Below, piece after piece: positions 21,232 to 30,624 of a stretch of DNA of 32,304 nt. Positions within the stretch are counted from its first letter, which is position 1. Each line of letters begins with the position of its first letter. Position numbers and translations under genes: made by a program. The stretch is from Streptococcus caballi DSM 19004 (lineage in GTDB: Bacteria > Bacillota > Bacilli > Lactobacillales > Streptococcaceae), in the NCBI RefSeq assembly GCF_000379985.1, contig NZ_KB904077.1:1-32304 (forward strand), read 5' to 3'. The notes below the pieces were generated by a model. It made no database searches, was not told the DNA's origin, and saw only the letters and a list, made by a program, of their open reading frames with translations.

Positions 21232-21577
21232 TGATTTAGCGGACGAAATCATAAAGGCACTCAGCGAATACTCTGATGATATCGCTGAGCAAGTCGATGA
21301 AATCGCTGAGGAGGTCATCACTGAGACAGTCGCCGAATTGCGCGCCACGTCACCAAAAAGAAAAGGAAAGTATGCTAAAAGTTGGGCTAAGAAGCAATTA
21401 AAAAACGGCACATGGGTTGCTTATGCTAGAGCCCCTCATTATCGTTTAACACACTTGCTGGAACGTGGTCACGTCTTGAAAAATGGTGGACGTACCAAAG
21501 CTCAAGTGCACATAGCCCCAGCTGAAGAGCATGCTATTGATAGATTTGAGCAAAGAATAGGAGAATTAGGCCAATGA
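21224..21577 (+). CDS. HK97 gp10-like tail completion protein
   Basis: A 117-aa protein from ATG 21224, 6 bp after GGAGGTG; the upstream in-frame start at 21197 lies inside the previous gene without a site. The pattern AELRATSPKRKGKYAKSW, YARAPHYRLTHLLERGH and VHIAPAEEHA is that of the HK97 gp10 family. It acts at the head-tail joint. Confidence 0.9.
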   Translation: MSSDLADEIIKALSEYSDDIAEQVDEIAEEVITETVAELRATSPKRKGKYAKSWAKKQLKNGTWVAYARAPHYRLTHLLERGHVLKNGGRTKAQVHIAPAEEHAIDRFEQRIGELGQ

Positions 21578-21897
21578 CAAAATCGGAATTCAGTCAAATG
21601 CTAGAAGGTTTGGATATACCTGTCAGGTACAGAGCATTCAAGCGAGGCGAAGCACCTAGACCTCCCTATGCTGTCTATTATCAACTTGGTAAGGACACTG
21701 TCCAAGGTGACAATAAGCCTTATTTTACAACTGAATCAGTAGTGGTTGAGCTCATCACCACAAAAAAAGATGAAGCACTGGAAAACAAACTAGAGAGCTT
21801 ATTAGTAGATAATAAGCTCTTTTTTGAATACGAAGGAGAAAGTGAACTTGAGGGGCAAGACCTCTATCAATCTTCTTATGCTGTTTACTTAATTTAG
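21574..21897 (+). CDS. Tail terminator-like protein
   Basis: A 107-aa protein overlapping the previous stop (ATGA). It has the alpha/beta pattern of tail terminator proteins (PVRYRAFKRGEAPRPPYAVY, VVVELITTKKDEALENKLE). Its place just before the major tail protein is the standard one. It would cap the tail tube at the head end. Confidence 0.8.
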   Translation: MTKSEFSQMLEGLDIPVRYRAFKRGEAPRPPYAVYYQLGKDTVQGDNKPYFTTESVVVELITTKKDEALENKLESLLVDNKLFFEYEGESELEGQDLYQSSYAVYLI

Positions 21898-21906
21898 GAG
21901 GTATAT

Positions 21907-22470
21907 ATGACTAAAAAAAATAACAAAGTTGAATTTGGTTTGGAAAATGTGCATTTCGCTGACTTGACTGAAGCTGACGATGGGTCGATTACTTACGGTA
22001 CCCCAGAACGTCTTCCTGGAGCTGCAAAACTTGAGCTTGAGCCACGAGGCGAAACAATGAGCTTTAACGCAGACAACATTGAATATTTCGGGGGTGAAAC
22101 AAACCTTGGTTATGACTGCACAGCGACTTTTGCCAAGCTAACAGAGTCCTTTCTCAATAAAATCCTTGGGGAAGTTTTGGAATCTGATGGCACGGTGTCA
22201 GAGGTGTCAAATGCTCAGACATCTATGTTTGCGCTAATGTTCCAGTTTGAGGGAGACAAGTCAGCTACGCGTCATGTGCTGTACTATTGCAAAGCCAGTC
22301 GTCCAAAAGGTGGATCAGAAACCAAAGGCAGCAACGTCAACCAAGTGGAGTTATCCCTGACAGCTGGACCACGACCAACTGACAAACGTGTCAAGAACCG
22401 TACGACAAAAGACACGCCAGACGAAGTTTATAATAATTGGTTTAAGCAAGTACACGAACCAGCATCATAG
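21907..22470 (+). CDS. Major tail tube protein (phi13-type)
   Basis: A 187-aa protein with the phi13-family pattern: VEFGLENVHFADLTE, TYGTPERLPGAAKLELEPRG, FALMFQFEGDKSATRHVLYY and VNQVELSLTAGP. It polymerises around the tape measure. TAGGAGGT, overlapping the previous stop, is a very strong binding site, as expected for a high-copy product. No Ig-like decoration domain is fused. Confidence 0.93.
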   Translation: MTKKNNKVEFGLENVHFADLTEADDGSITYGTPERLPGAAKLELEPRGETMSFNADNIEYFGGETNLGYDCTATFAKLTESFLNKILGEVLESDGTVSEVSNAQTSMFALMFQFEGDKSATRHVLYYCKASRPKGGSETKGSNVNQVELSLTAGPRPTDKRVKNRTTKDTPDEVYNNWFKQVHEPAS

Positions 22471-22482
22471 AAAGGATACAAA

Positions 22483-22911
22483 ATGGAGAGAATGATTACA
22501 GTTGACGGCGTTGAGTATCGCTTAGTGACAAACGCCTTTACACCAATTGCATACAAAAATGAATTTGGTCGCGACTACTTTCAAGAAATGCTAAACATGT
22601 TTGAAAGTGAGCAAATGATGGCTATGTTGCAGCAATCGCAAGAAGGTCAAGTAGAACAGCTAGAACTGGACATGTCAGCTATGAAAAACTTTGATATGAC
22701 TTTCTTCCAACGCCTTTTTTGGATGTTTGCAAAATCTGGAAACCCTCAGTTGGAACCATTTCAGCCATTTTTTGAAAAAATGGAGTCATTTCCTGTTGCG
22801 GATGTTGCCCCAGTGCTAGTTGAGATGCTTGAGCAAAATCTAGTCACTAAAAAAAAGTCGATGAGTCAGCAGATGCAAGCTCAGACATCTTTACAGTTGA
22901 GTCGTACTTAG
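22483..22911 (+). CDS. Tail assembly chaperone, short form (gpG-like)
   Basis: A 142-aa protein between tail tube and tape measure, the fixed place of gpG-like chaperones. It has an N-terminal strand (MITVDGVEYRLVTNAF) and a Met/Gln-rich helical middle. Near its end is the slippery heptamer A AAA AAG (22851-22857); a -1 shift joins it to the frame ending at 23075. The short form ends at TAG 22909-22911. Confidence 0.9.
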   Translation: MERMITVDGVEYRLVTNAFTPIAYKNEFGRDYFQEMLNMFESEQMMAMLQQSQEGQVEQLELDMSAMKNFDMTFFQRLFWMFAKSGNPQLEPFQPFFEKMESFPVADVAPVLVEMLEQNLVTKKKSMSQQMQAQTSLQLSRT

Positions 22912-23075
22912 CTTGCTGTAAAGAGACAGGCTTGTCGCTTGCTGAACTCAAGGAAATTACTATGGGCATGGCTCTAGACTATCAGACAGACTATATCAAT
23001 GCTCGTACTCAGAATAGTGATGGATCAACTGGACAAGCTCGCAAAGCCACGCAGGCTGACTTTGATTCATTTTAA
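22483..23075 (+). CDS. Frameshifted tail assembly chaperone (gpGT-like), -1 at 22857
   Basis: If the ribosome slips back one base after AAG at 22855-22857, reading resumes at 22857 (GTC GAT GAG) and stays open to TAA 23073-23075, giving about 197 aa. The added part contains VESYLACCKETGLSLAELKE and MGMALDYQTDYINAR, typical of the T extension. The frame has no own start signal. A AAA AAG is the heptamer used by E. coli dnaX. The efficiency is unknown. Confidence 0.8.
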
Positions 23076-23120
23076 CCAAGCTGTCTTTTGGCGGCTTTTA
23101 TTTTTTTGAAAGGAGGTAGT

Positions 23121-26100
23121 ATGGCAGGAAAAAACATTAAGGGTATCACGATTGAAATAGGCGGGAATACGCAACCTTTAGAAAAAGCCCTAAAAGGTGT
23201 CAATGACAGTGCTGTCAAGACTTCTAAGGAAATCAAGGAAATTGATAAAGCTTTGAAATTTGATCCAGGCAACATTGTCCTTCTTACTCAAAAGCAAGAG
23301 CTTTTAGGTAAGCAAGTAGCGACAAACAAAGAGAAGCTAGACACACTCAGGCAAGCACAGTCGCAGGTTGAAGCAAAATTCAAATCTGGGGATATTGGCG
23401 CTGAACAGTATCGAGCCTTTCAGCGTGAAGTTGAGCAAACCAAAAACATCCTTGGTGGCTACGAGGGAAAACTTGAAAGTGTTAATCAGGCTCTGGCCGG
23501 AAATGGTCAAGCAGTCAGCAACAATACACAGACCATGAAAAGTCTGCAGACTGAGACTAACAACCTCTTGAAAGCTGATCTGATAAATGATTTTAGCGAC
23601 AAAATCGCTGCAGCATCAGATAAAGTCGTTGAATTTGGCCAGAACAGTCTTGAAGCTTTTCGCGAAGTCGATGAAGGTATGGATATCATCGTCACTAAAA
23701 CAGGAGCGTCAGGAGACTCTCTTGATGAAATGAGCGATATAGCAAAGAATTTATCAACATCAATCCCAACTGACTTTGAAACAGCTGGGAGCGCTGTTGG
23801 GGAGTTAAACACGCAGTTTGGACTGACTGGCGATGCATTGCAATCTTCCTCAGAATATCTCATTAAATTTGCGGAAATCAATGGTGCTGATGTGTCTGAC
23901 TCAGCCATCTCAGCCAAACAGGCCATTGAGGCCTATGGATTACAAGCTAGCGATTTAGGGAATGTACTTGACGTAGTCACTCTAACATCCCAGGCAACTG
24001 GCGTTGGTGTCCAAGACCTGATGAGCAAGGCCATCACAGGCGCACCACAAATTAAACAGCTTGGGCTTTCCTTTGATGAGGGCGTGACCCTCATGGGTAA
24101 ATTTGAGCAAGCTGGAGTAGATTCTAGCGGTGCTCTTAGCTCTTTGTCAAAAGCTGCTGTAAACTATGCAAAGGACGGCAAGAGCTTAAAAGACGGGCTG
24201 TCTGAAACTATTGATAAAATTAGGAACAGCACTGACGAAACCGAAGCTTTGACAACAGCCTCAGAGGTCTTTGGTTCAAAAGCTGCTTCGCGGATGGTGG
24301 ACGCTATTAAGCGTGGGACATTGTCCTTTGACGATTTAGCACAGGCCGCGCAAAATTCATCGGGTGTCGTTGGTAAAACATACGACAATACACTTGACCC
24401 GATCGACAAATTTACAACCGCACAAAACGCCATTAAACTTGCCATGGCAGATGTCGGAGCTGTCATAGCAGAGACACTTGCACCTATTATGAAAAAGCTG
24501 GCTTCGATAATTCAAGATGTGTCAAAGTGGTTTAGTGGGCTATCAGTGCCTGTTAAACAGTTCATTCTTATTGTGGGTGGTCTGATTGTTGTTATCGGCG
24601 CACTGCTCCCAGTTTTCCTTGCTCTGCAAGCAGCTGCTATGGCCGCTGGAACTACGATAGGCGGGCTATTATTGTCATTCGCCCCAATTGTTGCGATAGT
24701 TGCAGCTGTGATAGCTGTAATTGCTTTGCTTGTCGTTGCTTTTAAAAATCTTTGGAAGAACAACGAGGGCTTTCGAACAGCTGTAATAGGCGCTTGGAAT
24801 GCGATTTATGGTTTTCTTTCAAACATTGTATCTACTATCGCTAATTTTGTGATGGGGATTTGGGGCAAGTTGACATCTTGGTGGACAAAAAATCAAGATC
24901 TTATCCAGTCAACGACTAAGACTGTTTGGAATGCTATCCAGTCAGCTATCAAGACTGTGATGAGCAAATTGGCACCGCTCATAAAGCTTGCCATGGAAAA
25001 CATCAAGATTAGTGTCAAGGCAGCTTGGACGATTGTTAAAATAGTCATTTCTACTACGCTAGATACCATCTTAGGCATCATAAAAGCTGTTATGCTGGTC
25101 ATAAACGGCGATTGGGATGGTGCTTGGAAAGCTATTAAGGAAACTGCTAAGAACTTTATTGAGGGCGTTTATAATGTCATCAAAACATGGCTTGATGCAC
25201 TACTTCAAATCTTTTCAAATTCTTGGAATTTGTTAAAAGATGTAGTCAGCAATGTGTCAGTGACTATCTCAAGCGTTGTGCAAAGTGTCTGGTCAGCGAT
25301 TGTCACTTACCTGAGTGGCGTAGGTCAATCAATCTACACCACCGCGTCAAGTATTTGGCAGTCTATCCTTTCTACTCTATCAAGTATTTGGAACAGTATT
25401 TATAGTACTGTTATGAGTGTCTTCAATGCTATCTCTACTTTTTTGTCAAATCTTTGGAACACGATTTCCAGCACGGCATCCAGCGTGTGGAATGGTATTA
25501 TGATGACCTTACAGTTCATCTGGAACAGCATCTATAACACCGTCATGTCAATCTGGAACGCCATTTGGAACTTCTTGTCCAACCTTTGGAACACGATCTC
25601 CAGCACAGTGTCCAGCATCTTTAATGGCATTAAAAACACCATTTCAAATGTTTGGAATGGTATTTTAGAAACAACTCAAAACGTTTGGAGTACTATCAAG
25701 AGTACCATCAAATCAATGATTGAGGGGGCGAAGAATATTGTGTCAGACACAATTGAGGCTATGAAAAAACTATTTAAGTTTGAATGGTCTCTTCCACGTC
25801 CAAAAATCCCTAAATTTACCGTGAGCGGTGGTAAAGCACCATGGGGATTTGGGGGTGAAGGTTCACTTCCAAGTGTTGACATTACCTGGTTTGCCAAAGG
25901 CGGTATCCTTACGAAACCGACTGCCTTTGGAATGCTTGGAAATAGTGTTGCTGTTGGTGGTGAAGCTGGCAATGAAGCTGTCTTACCACTTAATGAAGGA
26001 ACGCTTGGCATGATTGCAGATCGTATTATGGCGACTGTCACAGAGAAAATCATTGTGCAGGTACCTGAACAAAAGCCACAGCCAATCGTTTTAAATGTAG

Positions 26101-26192
26101 ACGGCAAGACATTTGCTAAGTTGATGGTGGGCTATATCTCAGATGAGCAGGCTCAAAGGCTGAGCATTATTGAAAATGGAGGAACTATTTAA
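23121..26192 (+). CDS. Tape measure protein
   Basis: A 1023-aa protein from ATG 23121 behind AAAGGAGGT; the upstream ATG at 23088 lacks a site. Residues 10-150 are coiled coil (KEIKEIDKALKFDPGN, KQELLGKQVATNKEKL), 190-440 the TP901-type core, and about 475-547 a double hydrophobic region. Residues 550-870 are Trp/Ser-rich repeats (SNLWNTISSTVSSI type), and the end has the KGGILTKPTAFGMLG motif. It sets tail length and is expelled during DNA entry. No peptidoglycan hydrolase domain is visible. Confidence 0.95.
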   Translation: MAGKNIKGITIEIGGNTQPLEKALKGVNDSAVKTSKEIKEIDKALKFDPGNIVLLTQKQELLGKQVATNKEKLDTLRQAQSQVEAKFKSGDIGAEQYRAFQREVEQTKNILGGYEGKLESVNQALAGNGQAVSNNTQTMKSLQTETNNLLKADLINDFSDKIAAASDKVVEFGQNSLEAFREVDEGMDIIVTKTGASGDSLDEMSDIAKNLSTSIPTDFETAGSAVGELNTQFGLTGDALQSSSEYLIKFAEINGADVSDSAISAKQAIEAYGLQASDLGNVLDVVTLTSQATGVGVQDLMSKAITGAPQIKQLGLSFDEGVTLMGKFEQAGVDSSGALSSLSKAAVNYAKDGKSLKDGLSETIDKIRNSTDETEALTTASEVFGSKAASRMVDAIKRGTLSFDDLAQAAQNSSGVVGKTYDNTLDPIDKFTTAQNAIKLAMADVGAVIAETLAPIMKKLASIIQDVSKWFSGLSVPVKQFILIVGGLIVVIGALLPVFLALQAAAMAAGTTIGGLLLSFAPIVAIVAAVIAVIALLVVAFKNLWKNNEGFRTAVIGAWNAIYGFLSNIVSTIANFVMGIWGKLTSWWTKNQDLIQSTTKTVWNAIQSAIKTVMSKLAPLIKLAMENIKISVKAAWTIVKIVISTTLDTILGIIKAVMLVINGDWDGAWKAIKETAKNFIEGVYNVIKTWLDALLQIFSNSWNLLKDVVSNVSVTISSVVQSVWSAIVTYLSGVGQSIYTTASSIWQSILSTLSSIWNSIYSTVMSVFNAISTFLSNLWNTISSTASSVWNGIMMTLQFIWNSIYNTVMSIWNAIWNFLSNLWNTISSTVSSIFNGIKNTISNVWNGILETTQNVWSTIKSTIKSMIEGAKNIVSDTIEAMKKLFKFEWSLPRPKIPKFTVSGGKAPWGFGGEGSLPSVDITWFAKGGILTKPTAFGMLGNSVAVGGEAGNEAVLPLNEGTLGMIADRIMATVTEKIIVQVPEQKPQPIVLNVDGKTFAKLMVGYISDEQAQRLSIIENGGTI
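25240..25720 (+). repeat. Degenerate Trp-rich repeats in the tape measure gene
   Basis: About 160 codons of short imperfect repeats of the type W-N-x-I-x-S-T-V/A-S-S, with near-identical DNA phrases (TTTGGAACACGATTTCCAGC and TTTGGAACACGATCTCCAGC at about 25455 and 25587). Such regions expand and shrink by recombination and change tail length. Confidence 0.7.
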
Positions 26193-26914
26193 TGACCACT
26201 AAGCATTATGGAATTACTTACAATGGGAGGCACTCGTTTGATGATGAGGGCCTCCTTTTGCTCAATGAGCGCAGCATTGGTATTCCAAATAAAAAGAAAG
26301 TAACTGTCCAAGTACCGTTCTCTAACGATGTTTATGACTTTTCAACTGTTTATGGTGGTCAGTTGTATGAACAGCGCAAACTGACATACAGCATCCAGAT
26401 TCAGAACGACATCTATGGAACAAAGGAAGCCATGAATTTCACAAAAACTAAAGCTATTAACTGGCTTATGGGAACGACTGGCTACGCTAAATTAGTTGAT
26501 GATGCTTACCCAGGCTTTTACTTTTTAGCTGAAGTGCAAGGGAATTCAGACTTTAAAGAGGATTGGAGTCATGGAGTCCTAAAGGTCACCTTCACAGCCT
26601 ATCCTTTCATGATTTCCGAAAAGGCCGAGGGCAATGACATCTGGGATGACATCAATTTTGACCTTGATGTGCTGCAAGATGTATCGTTTGATGTCTCTGA
26701 TGAAACGGACGTCATGCTTTATAATAACGGAATCGCTCTGGCACGACCTGAAATCACAGCAACAGCACCGTTTAAATTAACACTTAACGGTACTGAGCAT
26801 GATATTAGCGTAGGGAGTCGGACTTACGACTATTTTACTCTTGACGAAGTCAACGAAATTCATGTCAAAGGCACTGGCAGGCTGTCATTTAACTGGCATA
26901 AGGAGCTTTTGTAA
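26192..26914 (+). CDS. Distal tail protein (Dit)
   Basis: A 240-aa protein of the SPP1 gp19.1-like Sipho_tail family. The N-terminal ring domain (GITYNGRHSFDDEGLLLLN, QRKLTYSIQIQND, WLMGTTGYAKLVDDAYPG) is followed by a C-terminal galectin-like beta domain (about 150-240). It connects the tail tube to the baseplate hub. It overlaps the tape-measure stop (TAATG). No carbohydrate-binding insertion is obvious, so it is a classical short Dit. Confidence 0.92.
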   Translation: MTTKHYGITYNGRHSFDDEGLLLLNERSIGIPNKKKVTVQVPFSNDVYDFSTVYGGQLYEQRKLTYSIQIQNDIYGTKEAMNFTKTKAINWLMGTTGYAKLVDDAYPGFYFLAEVQGNSDFKEDWSHGVLKVTFTAYPFMISEKAEGNDIWDDINFDLDVLQDVSFDVSDETDVMLYNNGIALARPEITATAPFKLTLNGTEHDISVGSRTYDYFTLDEVNEIHVKGTGRLSFNWHKELL

Positions 26915-28158
26915 TGTATAAAGTAACTCTAATCAATGATGGTCAAGGAACAATCATCCACAATCCGTTTACAGGTGGAAATAAGCTGATGACTGGTGTC
27001 ATCAAGTTTGAAATCAATAAAGTTGGCCAGTTTGATTTTCAATTTTTACCGAACAATGCAGCGCACGCAAGTATCATCAGGCCATTTTTGACAAAGATTG
27101 AAATCATCAACGAGCTGACTGGTAAAGAGGTATTTCGTGGAAGGATTGGACCTTTTTCGAAAGATATGGTCGAATCTGGCATTACGACATTTACTTATAA
27201 TGCTCGTGATGAGCTTGATTATCTTAATGATAGCAAGCAGCAGCCTGAAATTTATAAAGGCACACGCAGTGGCTTAATAAAAAAGATTTTGGACTATCAT
27301 AACAGCATTGTTGAGAGTTATAAAGCTTTTTATGTTGGTGACATTGCTGACTTTGTCGGAAGCTCTGACAAGATTGAGTGTGAAATTGACGCCAACAAGA
27401 AGACACTAGCCTTGATTACTGATTTGATTTTGAGTGCTTATAGTCTTGAGATACAGGTTAGGCGAGTAGAAGGTAAGCGATACCTTGACATCAAGAAAAA
27501 GATTGGTGTCAGGAGCTCTACTGAGATAAAGTTGACGGTCAACCTTGTCCGAAACTCTCAAAAACTCAATCCTGAAAATGTTATCACTCGCTTAATTCCA
27601 TTGGGCAAACGTGATGAGACGACTGGGAAGCGCCTGACAATTGACTCTGTCAACAGCGGTAAAATTTACGTTGACAGAGCTGACTTGATAAGCGAAATTG
27701 GTATACGAGCTGATAATCTTGTCATTGACGATGAGACAGACCCCAAAAAACTAAAGTCATCAGCAGAAAACGTCATGAACAGCCAGAAAGCGACTGCTTC
27801 GCAGTACACTCTGGAAGCTATCAATCTCAATCTTATCAAAAAGAACTTTGATGAGTTTGTTGAAGGCAATACTTATAGAGTTATTAACCCTATCATGAAC
27901 CTTGATGAGGATCTGAGGATTGTCAGTAGGCAAATTGACATTTCAAAAGTCGAAAAATCAACTCTGACAGTCGGTGACAAGTTTAAAACCGCTGAAGAAT
28001 ATCAAGCCGAAATGATTAAAGCCAGAACATCATCTCTTGTCAGCAAAGAAGCGCTAGCTGACAGCTTATCAACAATCATGAACGAGACAGCCAAAATAAG
28101 CGAAGAGTTAGAAAGGCTCAAAACAAGCACACCATTAGAAGAAATAGGAGGAAGCTAA
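26914..28158 (+). CDS. Tail-associated hub protein (Tal, prophage endopeptidase tail family)
   Basis: A 414-aa protein with the gp27-like hub fold of the Prophage_tail family: VIKFEINKVGQFDFQFLPNN, IEIINELTGKEVFRGRI, NVITRLIPLGKRD and VGDKFKTAEEYQ. It ends in a short helix without the lytic or collagen-like extension that longer Tal proteins carry, so adsorption specificity must reside in the next gene. It overlaps Dit (TAATG). Confidence 0.92.
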   Translation: MYKVTLINDGQGTIIHNPFTGGNKLMTGVIKFEINKVGQFDFQFLPNNAAHASIIRPFLTKIEIINELTGKEVFRGRIGPFSKDMVESGITTFTYNARDELDYLNDSKQQPEIYKGTRSGLIKKILDYHNSIVESYKAFYVGDIADFVGSSDKIECEIDANKKTLALITDLILSAYSLEIQVRRVEGKRYLDIKKKIGVRSSTEIKLTVNLVRNSQKLNPENVITRLIPLGKRDETTGKRLTIDSVNSGKIYVDRADLISEIGIRADNLVIDDETDPKKLKSSAENVMNSQKATASQYTLEAINLNLIKKNFDEFVEGNTYRVINPIMNLDEDLRIVSRQIDISKVEKSTLTVGDKFKTAEEYQAEMIKARTSSLVSKEALADSLSTIMNETAKISEELERLKTSTPLEEIGGS

Positions 28159-30300
28159 ATGGCAGGTATTGAAAAATATTTAAAAACTATAAAAAATGGC
28201 GTATTTGGTCGTGACGTTAGAAAAGCGATACATGACGGGATCCAGCAAGTCTATGATGATGCGACGGCTAACGGCAATGCCAATATGGAAGTGGCTAAGG
28301 CGAGGGGTATTTACCCTACATTAAGTGAACGGATGGGAGCTTTACAAAATGAATTGGTTGAATTGATTAACAACTTAAATGCAATTACTTCTGGAGAAGA
28401 GTCTTCCGCTGAAGTAATGTCTGCAAGGGCTGCAGTTGATGGGGCGATATATCAAAATTTATCAAAGAGTATAAAAGCTCAGTTTTCCAATATTTACAAT
28501 TCAGATCTAAAATTTGTTCGTGGATATATTGATTTAAATGGAAATAATCAATCAATTGATGACTTATGGTACCGGACGGATGACTTCTATCCGATCCAAG
28601 ATATTATCAATGCTGAAATTCAGTCTCGTCCAGGAGCGTCTGCTATTGCTTACTATGATGTGAATAAGAGTTTTATTGGACGGCAAGGTGGGAATAAAAT
28701 TGAACGTATTTCAAGTATGCAGGTACCAACTGGGGCTAAATTTGTGAGATTTTGTTTCCATTGGGAAGATCCAACTCATGCTATCTTGACTACCAAAGGA
28801 AGTGGCGTCATTAAGCTTCTTACTCAACTTGTTGGTTCGTTACGTTCGTTGGGAGAGAATGAAATCATCGAATCTGTATCAGATAAGAGAGTGACGGATG
28901 GATTCTACATCAATTTTAACAATGAGTTAGTCGCAAGAGATGACTGGGCTACGACAGACTATTTTGTTATTAATGATATCGAATCAGTTCAAATTCCATC
29001 TAAACATGGAGCGATAGGAATTGGATATTACGGCTGGGATAAACAATTAATTACATATGATACACTTGGAAAGTCTCAGTTGGGAAATTATGACTTTGCG
29101 TATCTAACAGATTTGCGCCGTAACACGGGTGCAGTTTTTGTGAGGTTTTCAATTCACAAAATAGAACCTTTCAAAATCATTCTGAAATCAAGAACCGACT
29201 CACGATTGTCACGTTTTGAAAGATTGTTCAATATTTTAGGTCTTGAAATTTTGACAGTTGAGGATGCAAAACAAGAGAAGCCAAATAATTACATTTCAAG
29301 AGATGGTATTTTCACAGAATTAAATGGTTGGCATTCTTTGAATAGATTGGTTCCGATTGATTCCATCGTTGACGTTAATATCAGGACAATGCACCATGCA
29401 GGGACCATTGCTTATTATACAGAGGACAAGACTTTCATCTCAACTCAAGGTGGCGATGGTCAATATTTAATCACAGAAATGAAAGTTCCGGCTGAGGCTA
29501 AATTTGTACGTTTCTGCTTCAATGAGTTTTTCGACGAAGAATCCAACTATGTCTTGATCAAGCAAGAGAAATCAATGTTGGATTGGTTGCCAAACAAATC
29601 TGGATCAGTGAGAACGCTTGAAGGTAAAACTGTAGGTTTCATTGGTGATTCAATCACAGCTGGAGTGGGCGCCACTAAGTTATATCGTGATTTGCTTGCT
29701 GAAAAATATGGATTCGTACAACATACAGAAGCAGTTTCAGGTGCTCAAATCAAAAATATGCTTGAGTATGCCCAAAAATTGAAAGCGAAGAACATCAAAT
29801 TTGACTGTATCTTTGTTTTCGGCGGTACTAACGACTTTAATTCATCTGTAGAATTAGGCGATTTCTTCAGTATTTCAACAGAGACCGTCAACAAGAACGG
29901 AAACATGGTTGAGTTGAAGAAAAGAACTCCTGTTTATGATGATACATTTTGTGGACGATTAAACAATCTTTCGAGGTATCTTAAAACCAATTTTCCGGAC
30001 ACTAGAATTATTTACTTAACACCAATCCACCGAGCGTACTTTGAGGCAGGTTCCAAAAACGTCCAGCCTTCGGAATCGTACTCAAATTTAAGAGGATACT
30101 ACATCGACGACTATGTGGACCGTGTGAAGAAAGCGGGTACACATTGGTCTATTGAGGTAATAGATCTATTCACAGACAGCGGTCTACATCCTCTCACGGA
30201 ATCATATGGAAAATTCTTTGCAAACTCGACTTCGGATCTATTGCATCCAAATAATTTAGGTCATGGGTTAATAGCTTCTGCAATCGAAAGAAAGATTTAA
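28159..30300 (+). CDS. Receptor-binding tail protein with SGNH/GDSL esterase domain
   Basis: A 713-aa protein. Residues 1-110 are a baseplate-anchoring helical part (IKNGVFGRDVRKAIHDGIQQ is the usual phage-anchor opening). Three related beta-sandwich modules follow at about 118-212, 243-345 and 376-468, each with an AIxYY strand near the middle and an AKFVRF-type strand near the end. Residues 488-713 are an SGNH hydrolase: GDS498IT, GGTN558D, and D693-LLH696. It should bind a cell-surface glycan and remove an ester group such as O-acetyl. The substrate is unknown. Confidence 0.9.
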   Translation: MAGIEKYLKTIKNGVFGRDVRKAIHDGIQQVYDDATANGNANMEVAKARGIYPTLSERMGALQNELVELINNLNAITSGEESSAEVMSARAAVDGAIYQNLSKSIKAQFSNIYNSDLKFVRGYIDLNGNNQSIDDLWYRTDDFYPIQDIINAEIQSRPGASAIAYYDVNKSFIGRQGGNKIERISSMQVPTGAKFVRFCFHWEDPTHAILTTKGSGVIKLLTQLVGSLRSLGENEIIESVSDKRVTDGFYINFNNELVARDDWATTDYFVINDIESVQIPSKHGAIGIGYYGWDKQLITYDTLGKSQLGNYDFAYLTDLRRNTGAVFVRFSIHKIEPFKIILKSRTDSRLSRFERLFNILGLEILTVEDAKQEKPNNYISRDGIFTELNGWHSLNRLVPIDSIVDVNIRTMHHAGTIAYYTEDKTFISTQGGDGQYLITEMKVPAEAKFVRFCFNEFFDEESNYVLIKQEKSMLDWLPNKSGSVRTLEGKTVGFIGDSITAGVGATKLYRDLLAEKYGFVQHTEAVSGAQIKNMLEYAQKLKAKNIKFDCIFVFGGTNDFNSSVELGDFFSISTETVNKNGNMVELKKRTPVYDDTFCGRLNNLSRYLKTNFPDTRIIYLTPIHRAYFEAGSKNVQPSESYSNLRGYYIDDYVDRVKKAGTHWSIEVIDLFTDSGLHPLTESYGKFFANSTSDLLHPNNLGHGLIASAIERKI

Positions 30301-30318
30301 AAGAGGAGGTATCAATCA

Positions 30319-30624
30319 TTGCCAATCGAACACGCAGAACGAATAGCTCAAAGCCAAGTGGCTTGGGCTATTTTGTTTATTTTATTATTTGGTTTTGTCA
30401 TCCGTTATCTGATTAAGACATCAGATAAGCGAGAAGCTAAGCTCATGGATTTTCACGAGCAAGCCAAAGAGGAAAGTAATAAGCGGGAGGACCGCTTGAT
30501 GAATCATCTCGAAAAGACTACCGCAGAAATGGGCGCTATGGCCCGTGAAATTGGTGGGCTAAAGGGTGAAGTGTCACTGATGAGTGACCGCATCGAGAAA
30601 ATTGAAAAAGGAGAATTAACATGA
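30319..30624 (+). CDS. BhlA/UviB-like holin-type protein
   Basis: A 101-aa protein from TTG 30319 behind GAGGAGGT. It has one transmembrane helix (about 13-33: VAWAILFILLFGFVIRYLI), then a charged coiled coil (KREAKLMDFHEQAKEESNKR, DRIEKIEKGE). This is the plan of BhlA/UviB proteins found before endolysin genes. It overlaps the next holin gene. It may regulate or assist lysis. Confidence 0.82.
   Translation: MPIEHAERIAQSQVAWAILFILLFGFVIRYLIKTSDKREAKLMDFHEQAKEESNKREDRLMNHLEKTTAEMGAMAREIGGLKGEVSLMSDRIEKIEKGELT

Noticed and set aside
23507..23926. Minus-strand 139-codon frame inside the tape measure gene
   Set aside because: A reverse-complement shadow of a strongly coding frame; no start signal or domain.
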